Source of the DNA: Levilinea sp.
GTDB lineage: Bacteria; Chloroflexota; Anaerolineae; Anaerolineales; Anaerolineaceae
Length of the DNA stretch: 64,000 nt
Direction of reading: 5' to 3'
Assembly (NCBI GenBank): GCA_029975215.1
Contig: JARKPO010000003.1
Span: 124,001-188,000 of the forward strand
Part shown: positions 7,830 through 15,761 of the stretch, in pieces
Layout: each line of letters starts with the position of its first letter
How positions within the stretch are numbered: position 1 is the first letter of the stretch
The notes under the pieces: model-generated
Seen by the model: the letters and a program-made list of their open reading frames with translations, nothing else
The model's database searches: none
What the model was told of the DNA's origin: nothing
Position numbers and translations under genes: made by a program

Positions 7830-10241
7830 ATGGACGAAAAGACGCTGGTCACTCTGGAGTTTCCAAAGGTGCTGGAACGGCTGGCTGCTTACGCTGCATT
7901 CAGCATTTCCGCAGAGATGGCACGCGCCTTGCGCCCGACGAGCGATCTGGAAGAGGCTCTGAAACGCCAGGCCCGCACGACTGAGGCCCGCCGCCTGCTG
8001 AGCATCAACGTGGATTTCAGCGTGGGCGGGGCGCGTGATATTCGCGCTTTGGTAGATCTGGCGCGCCGCGCCGGTGTTTTGGAAGGCAGCGATCTGCTGG
8101 ATGTGAAAAACACCCTGACGGCGGCCCGCAATATGGCCCGCAGCTTTGAACGGCATGCCCCTGAGTGCCCGCATCTGGCCGAGGTGGCTTTGGGCTTGCC
8201 GCCCCCCAGTGGAATTATTGATATCATCACCCAATCCATCTCCGACCGCGGAGATGTTTTAGATTCGGCTTCTGACCGGCTGTCCACCATCCGGCGCGAA
8301 CTGAAAATTTCGTATGAACACCTGATGAGCCGCCTGGAGCGCATGATCAACGACCCCAATATATCTCCCATGCTGCAGGAAGCCATCATCACCCAGCGCA
8401 ACGGCCGTTATGTGCTGCCTTTGCGGGCGGAATTTAAGGGGCGGGTGCGCTCCATCATCCACGATCAGTCCGCATCGGGGGCAACTCTGTTTGTGGAGCC
8501 GCTGGTCACGGTGGAACTGAACAACAAACTGCACGAAATGCAGCTGGCCGAGCGCGACGAGGTGCGCCGCATTCTGGCAGATATTTCCGCGCAGATCGGC
8601 CGCCAGGCGCGCGAGATTGAAACCGTGTTGGGCGCGTTGGCCGAGATGGATCTGGCGCTGATGTGCGCCAAATACGCCGACGACCTGCGTGCCTCCGAAC
8701 CGGTGCTGAACGCACCCAAACCGCGCCGCGACCACCCCGGCACCACGCTGCGCCTGTTTCAGGCGCGCCACCCTCTGCTGGACGCCAAAAAAGTGGTGTC
8801 CATTGACGTGGATCTGAACGAGCAGACCTTTGCAGTGGTCATCACCGGCCCCAATACCGGCGGTAAGACCGTCACGTTGAAAACTGTGGGGCTGCTGGCC
8901 CTCATGGCCCAATCTGGCCTGCATATCCCCGCCCAATCCGGCTCGGCCCTCTCGGTCTTTGCTGATATTTTCGCCGACATTGGCGACGAACAGTCCATTG
9001 AGCAGTCCCTTTCCACCTTTTCCGGCCACATCACCAACATTGTGCGCATTTTAGGGCAGGCTGGCCCGGGCACGCTGGTGCTGCTGGACGAACTGGGCGC
9101 AGGCACCGACCCGCAGGAAGGCGCGGCCCTGGCGCGGGCGCTGCTGTCGGATCTGGTGCAAAAGCGCGTGCCCTGCCTGGTGGCCACTCACTACCCTGAG
9201 CTGAAATCCTTCGCCCATGGTACGCCAGGGGTGATCAACGCCAGCATGGAATTTGATCTTCAGACCCTGCGCCCCACCTATCACCTGACCCTGGGGCTGC
9301 CGGGGCGTTCCAACGCGCTGCTGATCGCCGAGCGGCTGGGGCTGCCGGAGCGCATTTTGCAGGAGGCCCGCGGGCAGCTGAACCCGGAGGATTTGCGCGC
9401 CGAGAATCTGCTGGACGAGATCCACCAGCAGCGCGATCTGGCCCGCCAGGCGCGCACCGCCGCAGAAAAATCGCGCGGCGACGCGGAGCGTCTGCGCTCG
9501 GAACTGCTGCAGCAGCGCGAGCAGATTGAAGATGAACGCCTGAAAATTCTGGAAAAAACCCGTCGTGAGGCCGAAAAGGAAGTGGAAGCCCTGCGCCGCG
9601 AGATGGAAGACCTGCGCCGCCAGCTGAACCGCGCGCGCCAGCCCCTGGAAGCCCTGAAACCTCTGCAGCGTAAACTGAGCGACCTGGAAGACAGTGTGCA
9701 AAAGCCGGTAGAACGCCAGACCGTGGCAGAAGCCGTCCCTTCGCGCCAGCCGCTGCGCATTGGCGAAAAGGTGCGTCTGCGCGCCCTGCAAATGGACGGG
9801 GTGGTCACGGCGGTCAGCGAGTCGGATGTGGAGGTGCAGTTGGGCGCGCTGCGGCTGCGCACGCGCCTGAGCGACATTCAGCGCAGCGGCGAGACCCCCC
9901 CTGCGCCCCCCAGCCCCACCGCCGGCCGCGGAGGGCCGCGCCCCCCGGCCGCCCCCAGCAGCAGCCGCGTCCCTGCCCCGCCGCTGCCTTCCCCGGGCAT
10001 GGAGCTGGACCTGCGTGGGCAGCGCGCCGAGGACGCCCTGGAGATGCTGCAAACTTATATTGACAATGCTTATATGACCGGCATGCCCTTCGTGCGCATC
10101 ATCCACGGCAAGGGTACGGGGCGGCTGCGCCAGGTGGTGCGCGAGGCTTTGCAGGCCTCCAGCTATGTGGCCCGCTTTGAAACCGGCCAGGAGAGCGAAG
10201 GCGGCGACGGCGTGACCGTGGCCCACTTGAAAGAAGATTGA
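7830..10241 (+). CDS. mutS2: Endonuclease MutS2 with C-terminal Smr domain
   Basis: GPNTGGKTVTLKTVGLLALMAQSG, STFSGHI, LLDELGAGTDPQEGAALA, Smr LDLRG and HGKGTG. Confidence 0.95.
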   Translation: MDEKTLVTLEFPKVLERLAAYAAFSISAEMARALRPTSDLEEALKRQARTTEARRLLSINVDFSVGGARDIRALVDLARRAGVLEGSDLLDVKNTLTAARNMARSFERHAPECPHLAEVALGLPPPSGIIDIITQSISDRGDVLDSASDRLSTIRRELKISYEHLMSRLERMINDPNISPMLQEAIITQRNGRYVLPLRAEFKGRVRSIIHDQSASGATLFVEPLVTVELNNKLHEMQLAERDEVRRILADISAQIGRQAREIETVLGALAEMDLALMCAKYADDLRASEPVLNAPKPRRDHPGTTLRLFQARHPLLDAKKVVSIDVDLNEQTFAVVITGPNTGGKTVTLKTVGLLALMAQSGLHIPAQSGSALSVFADIFADIGDEQSIEQSLSTFSGHITNIVRILGQAGPGTLVLLDELGAGTDPQEGAALARALLSDLVQKRVPCLVATHYPELKSFAHGTPGVINASMEFDLQTLRPTYHLTLGLPGRSNALLIAERLGLPERILQEARGQLNPEDLRAENLLDEIHQQRDLARQARTAAEKSRGDAERLRSELLQQREQIEDERLKILEKTRREAEKEVEALRREMEDLRRQLNRARQPLEALKPLQRKLSDLEDSVQKPVERQTVAEAVPSRQPLRIGEKVRLRALQMDGVVTAVSESDVEVQLGALRLRTRLSDIQRSGETPPAPPSPTAGRGGPRPPAAPSSSRVPAPPLPSPGMELDLRGQRAEDALEMLQTYIDNAYMTGMPFVRIIHGKGTGRLRQVVREALQASSYVARFETGQESEGGDGVTVAHLKED

Positions 10242-10279
10242 AGCTGAAAAACCCGCCAGGTTTCTCGAGAAATTCCCTC

Positions 10280-10308
10280 TTGACAGTTTAGAACAGATTT
10301 GCTACTCT
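10280..10308 (+). promoter_or_regulatory. Candidate sigma70-type promoter TTGACA-17-TACTCT
   Basis: Sequence reading upstream of purA. Confidence 0.5.
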
Positions 10309-10362
10309 ATTAACAATGGCCCTCGCAGTGCGGCACCTTTTGCACCTCGCCGGTCTGACCGC

Positions 10363-10404
10363 CGCTTTGGGTATGATTTCACCCAGCCCCCAAAGCGTTA
10401 TAAT
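10363..10404 (+). promoter_or_regulatory. Inverted repeat CGCTTTGGG-N17-CCCAAAGCG immediately upstream of TATAAT
   Basis: Perfect 9-bp dyad 10363-10371/10389-10397, TATAAT 10399-10404. Confidence 0.45.
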
Positions 10405-10470
10405 TAAACTGATCTGGCCGGGCTGGAACCGGCTGACCGAACCGCAGATCCGGGTACCAAAGGAGGAAAG

Positions 10471-11766
10471 ATGCCGCTACAGATTGTGATTGGCATGCAG
10501 TGGGGGGATGAGGGCAAGGGCCGTATCGTTGACTTGCTGGCTGCCGAATCGGATATCGCTGCCCGCTTTAACGGCGGGGATAACGCTGGCCATACGGTGA
10601 CGGTCGGCGCGCAGACTTTTAAGCTGCATCTGATTCCCTCCGGCTTGATTCATCCCCACACCATAGGCGTAATGGGCGGCGGCATGGTGATTAACCCCGC
10701 CACGCTGCTGGAGGAGATGGCCGCGCTGCGCGCGAGCGGCCTGCGCGTGGATGCGCAGCGCCTGCGCATTTCTTATGCGGCCCACATCATCACCCCCGCC
10801 CACCGCGCGCTGGATGCAGCCCAGGAAGCTGCTTTGGGCGCTGGCAAAATCGGCACCACCGGCCGCGGCATCGGCCCGGCCTACACCGAGCGCGCTGCCC
10901 GCCGCGGGCTGCGCATGCAGGATATGCTCACCCCCGAAACCTTCCGACGAAAACTGATCCAGCATGTGGAAGAGGTCAACACTCGCCTGATCCAGCTTTA
11001 CCACACCCCACCGTTGGACGCGCAGGCCGTGGCCGCCGAATATCTGGGTTATGCCGACCAACTGCGCGACCATATCTGCGATGTGGGCGCCGTGGTGGAA
11101 AGCGCGCTGCACGACGGATTGCGCGTGCTGGCTGAAGGCGCCCAGGGGTCGCTGCTCGACCTGGACTGGGGCACCTACCCCTTTGTCACCAGTTCTACCA
11201 CCACCGCACTGGCGGCCATGCCCGGGCTGGGCATCGGCATCACCCCCGTGGAGCGCGTCATCGGCGTGACGAAGGCCTTCCAGACCCGCGTGGGGTCGGG
11301 GCCTTTCCCCACCGAGCTGACGGACGCCACCGCCGAGGCCCTGCGCGGCACCGGCGCCCAACCCTGGGACGAATTCGGCACCACCACGGGCCGCCCGCGG
11401 CGCGTGGGCTGGCTGGATGGGGTGCTGCTGCGCTACACAGTGCGCATCAACGGGGCCACCGAACTGGTGCTTACCAAGCTGGATGTGCTTTCCGGCCTGC
11501 CTGAGCTGAAATTGTGCGTGGGTTACCGCGCCCACGGCCAAACCTACCAAGACCTGCCCATGGGCCTGGCGGATCTGGACTCCTTTGAACCCGTGTATGA
11601 AACCCTGCCGGGTTGGAAGGAAGACCTCACCGCGGCCCGCGCCTGGTCCGATCTGCCCCCGGCGGCCAAGCTCTATATCCGCCGCGTGGAGGAAATTTCC
11701 GGCGTGATGGTGCGTCAGGTTTCGGTGGGGCCAGAACGCGATCAGATCGTGGATTTATCCCAGTGA
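10471..11766 (+). CDS. purA: Adenylosuccinate synthetase
   Basis: GMQWGDEGKGRIVDLLA, GGDNAGHTV, GTTGRGIGPAYTERAARRGLRMQD, EGAQGSLLDLDWGTYPFVTSS. Confidence 0.96.
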   Translation: MPLQIVIGMQWGDEGKGRIVDLLAAESDIAARFNGGDNAGHTVTVGAQTFKLHLIPSGLIHPHTIGVMGGGMVINPATLLEEMAALRASGLRVDAQRLRISYAAHIITPAHRALDAAQEAALGAGKIGTTGRGIGPAYTERAARRGLRMQDMLTPETFRRKLIQHVEEVNTRLIQLYHTPPLDAQAVAAEYLGYADQLRDHICDVGAVVESALHDGLRVLAEGAQGSLLDLDWGTYPFVTSSTTTALAAMPGLGIGITPVERVIGVTKAFQTRVGSGPFPTELTDATAEALRGTGAQPWDEFGTTTGRPRRVGWLDGVLLRYTVRINGATELVLTKLDVLSGLPELKLCVGYRAHGQTYQDLPMGLADLDSFEPVYETLPGWKEDLTAARAWSDLPPAAKLYIRRVEEISGVMVRQVSVGPERDQIVDLSQ

Positions 11767-11768
11767 AC

Positions 11769-12596
11769 ATGCGTTTGTGGTTCCGCGGGGTGGTGGTGAT
11801 GGGCCTGGGGCTGTTGGCGGCCTGCAGTCTGACGCCGCAAACGCCCGAGCCGCTGCCCACCCTGACCCCACTGCCCAGCCAGACGGCCTCTCCCACCGTG
11901 GTGTGGTTCCCACCCACGGATACGCCCACGCCCATCCCTACGCAGGAAGTGATGCCCACCCCCGATCAGCGCCCTGGGCTGGGGCAGGTGCTGGCCACCG
12001 ACACCTTCACCGCGCCCAGCGGCTGGCAGACCCGTTCCACCACCCTGGGCAGCATCGCCTACGGCAAAGAGGAACTGACCCTGGCCATCCCCGGCCCCAA
12101 AACCAGCCTGATCAGCATGCGCGAGGATTTGAGCTACGACAATTTTTACCTGGAGCTGACCGTCAGTGCCAATCTGTGCCGCGGGGCCGATGCCTACGGC
12201 CTGCTGGTGCGGGCTTCGGGGCCTTTCAACGGCTACCGCCTGCTGGCCTCGTGCGATGGGCAGCTGCGCATGGAGCGCATTCGCAACGGGCAGGCCGTGC
12301 CTTTGCAGGATTGGACCCCCTCCGGCCAGGTGCCTCCAGGCGCGCCGGGCAGAGTCCGCCTGGGAATTTGGGCCTATAATACAGAAATACGGGTGTTTGC
12401 CAACGATGTGTACCAGTTCAGCGTCAGTGATCCGGTCTGGCGCGGCGGCACCCTGGGCGTGTACGCGCGCACCGCGGCGGATTCGCCCGTTTCGGTTAAT
12501 TTCTCACAGTTGGAGGTGCGCAGTCTGACAGTGCAGCCCACCCTTCCCCCACCCACGCCTACCCCCACGGAGCGGCCCCAGCAAAAGGGCAGCTGA
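11769..12596 (+). CDS. Secreted lipoprotein with Thr/Pro-rich linkers and a concanavalin-like (DUF1080/LamG-like) domain
   Basis: Lipobox GLLAACS; PTPIPTQ linkers; VRLGIWAYNTEIRVFANDVYQFSVSDP pattern. Confidence 0.65.
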   Translation: MRLWFRGVVVMGLGLLAACSLTPQTPEPLPTLTPLPSQTASPTVVWFPPTDTPTPIPTQEVMPTPDQRPGLGQVLATDTFTAPSGWQTRSTTLGSIAYGKEELTLAIPGPKTSLISMREDLSYDNFYLELTVSANLCRGADAYGLLVRASGPFNGYRLLASCDGQLRMERIRNGQAVPLQDWTPSGQVPPGAPGRVRLGIWAYNTEIRVFANDVYQFSVSDPVWRGGTLGVYARTAADSPVSVNFSQLEVRSLTVQPTLPPPTPTPTERPQQKGS

Positions 12597-12670
12597 AAAG
12601 ATGACTATACCTTCCGTGCGAAGACGATTGAATCCGAACCTAACTTGATCAGCGAAAGGAAACCCAAACC

Positions 12671-13105
12671 ATGTCTTTTCAAACGGTTATTCTCGTTGGA
12701 AATTTAGGGCGCGACCCTGAGATGCGCTATACCCCCAGCGGCGAGCCGGTGACCAGCTTTTCCGTGGCGACCAGCCGTGAATACACCGGCCGCGACGGCA
12801 AGGTGAAAGAGACCACCTGGTTCCGCATTTCGGTGTGGGGCAAGATGGCCGAAGTGTGCAACAATTACCTGCGCAAAGGCAGTAAAGTGCTGGTGGAAGG
12901 CCGCCTGACCCCTGACCCCGCTACGGGCGCCCCGCGTATCTGGACCAGCAAAGACGGCCGCCAGGGCAGCTCCTATGAGGTCAGCGCCTCGACGGTGCGC
13001 TTCCTGTCCTCGCGCACGGAAGGCGGCGAGGGCGGCGGTTCTTATTCTGGCGGCGGCGAAGATGTGGGCGATATGATGGTGGGTGAAGATGACATCCCCT
13101 TCTAA
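12671..13105 (+). CDS. ssb: Single-stranded DNA-binding protein
   Basis: VILVGNLGRDPEMRYTPSGEPVTSFSVAT OB-fold and C-terminal DDIPF tip. Confidence 0.96.
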   Translation: MSFQTVILVGNLGRDPEMRYTPSGEPVTSFSVATSREYTGRDGKVKETTWFRISVWGKMAEVCNNYLRKGSKVLVEGRLTPDPATGAPRIWTSKDGRQGSSYEVSASTVRFLSSRTEGGEGGGSYSGGGEDVGDMMVGEDDIPF

Positions 13106-13439
13106 TCCGGCCCCTGATCCAGCTGAACCTCAGCAGATGATGCGCCTCTCGCCGGATTTGCAGCCCGAATATGTCAACCTGGTGCGCATTACGCATTCTC
13201 CTGCGGAACTGGTGCTGGATTTTGCGCGCATGCTGCCCGGAATCGGTGTGCCGCCGGTGGCCGCGCGTCTGTTGATGTCGCCCACCGGCGCCAAGCTCTT
13301 TTTGCGTGCGTTAGCTGAAAATCTGGCGCGCTATGAGGCGGCTTTCGGCCCCATTCACCTGCCGGGAGAAAAATCCCTGGCCGGTGATTTGTTCGGTTCC
13401 ATTCACCCACCGCAGCCCTCCGATGGAGACAAACCATGA
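13083..13439 (+). CDS. DUF3467 family protein
   Basis: YVNLVRITHSPAELVLDFARMLPG...RALAENLARYE typical of DUF3467; overlaps ssb 3' end (alternative ATG 13089). Confidence 0.8.
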   Translation: MKMTSPSNPAPDPAEPQQMMRLSPDLQPEYVNLVRITHSPAELVLDFARMLPGIGVPPVAARLLMSPTGAKLFLRALAENLARYEAAFGPIHLPGEKSLAGDLFGSIHPPQPSDGDKP

Positions 13440-14092
13440 GCGGTTTTGATGAAATGCAGCGTTTGAGTGAGATCACCGAGCGCGCCCACCAGGATTTTGA
13501 GGCCCGCAGTCGGGCGCGGGACGAGGCTTTGGCCAATGCCCGCCAGCTCACCCGCCACGCCGCCAACACCATCCGCGCTATTCACCGCGATGAGAGCGAC
13601 CTGGCCGAGGATCTGCTGTCGCAGGCGCGCGACCTGGTGGAAACCATGAAGCGCAACCTGGAGCCTTTCCCCAGCCTGTACTACGCAGGCTACACCCAGG
13701 ATGCCATCAAAGAGTTCGTAGAGGCCAGCATCACCTGCGCCCTCATCCGCCAACAGGCGTTGCCCTCGCCGGAAGAGCTGGGGGTGGAGGTGGCTACCTA
13801 TTACAACGGTCTGGCCGAGGTTCCGGGTGAGCTGCGACGGCGCTGCATGGACATTCTGCGCCAGGGCTATTCCGAGCAGGCTGAACGGCTGCTGTACTGC
13901 ATGGATGAAATCTACACCGTGCTGGTGACGTTGGACTACGCGGACGCCATCACCAATGGGCTGCGCCGCCAGACGGATTTGGTACGCGGCATTGTGGAGC
14001 GCACCCGCGCCGATCTGACCGTCAGCCTGCGCCAGGATTTGCTCAAGCGGTCTTTGGACGCCGTGCTGGAGCGCCTGTCGGACGAGGGTTAA
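13436..14092 (+). CDS. Prokaryotic translin family protein (COG2178-like)
   Basis: LYYAGYTQDAIKEFVEA, LPSPEELGV, YNGLAEVPGELRR, LDYADAITNGLRRQTDLVRGIVERTRADL match the archaeal/bacterial translin pattern; ATGA overlap with DUF3467. Confidence 0.85.
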   Translation: MSGFDEMQRLSEITERAHQDFEARSRARDEALANARQLTRHAANTIRAIHRDESDLAEDLLSQARDLVETMKRNLEPFPSLYYAGYTQDAIKEFVEASITCALIRQQALPSPEELGVEVATYYNGLAEVPGELRRRCMDILRQGYSEQAERLLYCMDEIYTVLVTLDYADAITNGLRRQTDLVRGIVERTRADLTVSLRQDLLKRSLDAVLERLSDEG

Positions 14093-14331
14093 TGCGGACC
14101 CTGCGCGCCTCGGAACTGGGTTCGTTCCTGTACTGCCGCCGCGCCTGGTGGTACCAGCTGCAAGGCATTCGCTCGCAGAACCAGGCCGAGCTGCAGGGCG
14201 GCACGGCCTTTCACCATGAACACGGGCGCAAGGTGGTGCAGGCGCAGATGCTGCGCCTGGGGGCCTGGGCGGCTTTGCTGCTGGCTTTGGTGCTGGCGGC
14301 GGTGGGGCTGACTCTGCTGGTGCTGCATTGA
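14092..14331 (+). CDS. N-terminal part of Cas4-like PD-(D/E)XK nuclease with C-terminal transmembrane helix
   Basis: LRASELGSFLYCRRAWWYQ plus GTAFHHEHG (Cas4-type first Cys and His motif) then hydrophobic LGAWAALLLALVLAAVGLTLLVL; 1-nt overlap with translin stop. Confidence 0.75.
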   Translation: MRTLRASELGSFLYCRRAWWYQLQGIRSQNQAELQGGTAFHHEHGRKVVQAQMLRLGAWAALLLALVLAAVGLTLLVLH

Positions 14332-14858
14332 GCGCGGGCGTGATAGGGGTGTTCGTCCTGGCGGCGGCGCTGCTGGCGGCGGCTGTGGTGTTTTTCATCC
14401 AGGCCGCCCGCCGCCAACGTCAGACCGGCCTGCCGGCGGGCAAGGTGATCTATTCCGATACGGGCCTGTGGCGCGAGGTAGAAAAGCCTCTGTTTGATTC
14501 GCTGCTGGGCCTGACGGGCCGCCCTGATTATGTGGTGGACGAAAACGGCCGCCTGACGCCGGTGGAAGTGAAAAGCACCTGGGCGCCGCCGGTTCCCTAC
14601 GACAGCCACATCTACCAGCTGGCAGCTTACTGCCTGCTGGTGGAAAAAAAGACCGGGGTGCGGCCTGCCCACGGCCTTCTGCACTACCGCAACCGCACCC
14701 TGTCGATTCCCTACACGGAGGAATTGGAAACCCGCCTGCTCGACCTGTTGGCGGAAATGCGCCTGGCCGAACGGCGCGGCGCGGCCGACCGTTCGCACGA
14801 GGATCCGGCCCGCTGCGCGCGCTGCGGCTACCGCTCGGTTTGCGATCAGCGCCTGTAG
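14328..14858 (+). CDS. C-terminal part of Cas4-like PD-(D/E)XK nuclease with N-terminal transmembrane helix
   Basis: TTG start overlapping previous TGA; GRPDYVV...VEVKST...YQLAAYCLLVE catalytic motifs and CARCGYRSVC cysteines. Confidence 0.78.
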   Translation: MSAGVIGVFVLAAALLAAAVVFFIQAARRQRQTGLPAGKVIYSDTGLWREVEKPLFDSLLGLTGRPDYVVDENGRLTPVEVKSTWAPPVPYDSHIYQLAAYCLLVEKKTGVRPAHGLLHYRNRTLSIPYTEELETRLLDLLAEMRLAERRGAADRSHEDPARCARCGYRSVCDQRL

Positions 14859-14949
14859 GCGGCTTTTGCGAGGGGGGAAGCTTGACGGTCTTTGCCGGGC
14901 ATGTGATAATAGAATCATATTGGTAAACCCCGAGTACCTCTGAGGATTC

Positions 14950-15756
14950 ATGAGCATTTTGACCCTGCTGACCGATTTTGGCCTGCAGGACGGCTATGTG
15001 GGTATCATGAAGGGCGTCATTTTGCGGATTGCCCCGCAGACCACCCTGGTGGATATCACCCACGAAGTTCGTCCGCAGCATATATTGGAAGGTGCTCTGA
15101 CCCTGGAACGCAGCGTGCCCTATTTCCCCGCGGGGAGTGTGCACGTGGCGGTCGTGGACCCAGGTGTGGGCACCTCTCGCCGTCCCATCGCCGCGCAGTT
15201 GGGGGATCAAATCCTGGTTGGGCCAGATAACGGCCTGTTTACGCTGTTAATCCAGGCTGCGGAACGCAGCCAACGCCCTGTGAAAATCGTCCATCTTAAC
15301 CGTCCGCGCTTTTGGTTGGCGGAGCCGAGCAATGTCTTCCACGGCCGCGACATCTTTGCGCCGGTGGGAGCGCATCTGGCCCGCGGCGTTCCGCTGGAAG
15401 AGCTGGGCACCCCCATTCAAGACCCCATTCGCCTGGAACTGCCCCTGCCTCAGCCCATTGACGGCGGCTGGCGCGCGCAGATTATCCATATTGACCGCTT
15501 TGGCAACCTGGCGGTCAATTTGCGCACCCGCCATCTGGCCGGCATGAGCAGCGTGCAGGTGCGCGTGGCCCGCCACACCATTCCGCGCCTTTCGCGCGCC
15601 TTTGGCGACGGCAAACCCGGGGAGCTGGTGGCCTTGATGGACAGCTCCGGGTATCTCAGCGTGTGTCAGGTGAACGGCAGCGCCGCCGAGTATTTAAACG
15701 CCGTGGTTGGCGATTCTTTGGAAGTGATCGTAACCCGCAGCAGCACCGCGGGTTAA
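14950..15756 (+). CDS. SAM hydroxide adenosyltransferase (DUF62, chlorinase/fluorinase superfamily)
   Basis: LLTDFGLQDGYVGIMKG, VDPGVGTSRRPIA, VGPDNGLFT, FHGRDIFAPVGAHLA, IDRFGNLAVN. Confidence 0.93.
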   Translation: MSILTLLTDFGLQDGYVGIMKGVILRIAPQTTLVDITHEVRPQHILEGALTLERSVPYFPAGSVHVAVVDPGVGTSRRPIAAQLGDQILVGPDNGLFTLLIQAAERSQRPVKIVHLNRPRFWLAEPSNVFHGRDIFAPVGAHLARGVPLEELGTPIQDPIRLELPLPQPIDGGWRAQIIHIDRFGNLAVNLRTRHLAGMSSVQVRVARHTIPRLSRAFGDGKPGELVALMDSSGYLSVCQVNGSAAEYLNAVVGDSLEVIVTRSSTAG

Positions 15757-15761
15757 CTTGA

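Noticed and set aside
9051-10226. 391-aa minus-strand ORF opposite mutS2
   Set aside because: Antisense artefact; the MutS2 frame has clear motifs throughout
14092-14858. Cas4-like ORFs considered as part of a CRISPR-Cas locus
   Set aside because: No repeats, cas1/cas2 or effector genes seen in the window; neighbours are ssb, DUF3467 and translin
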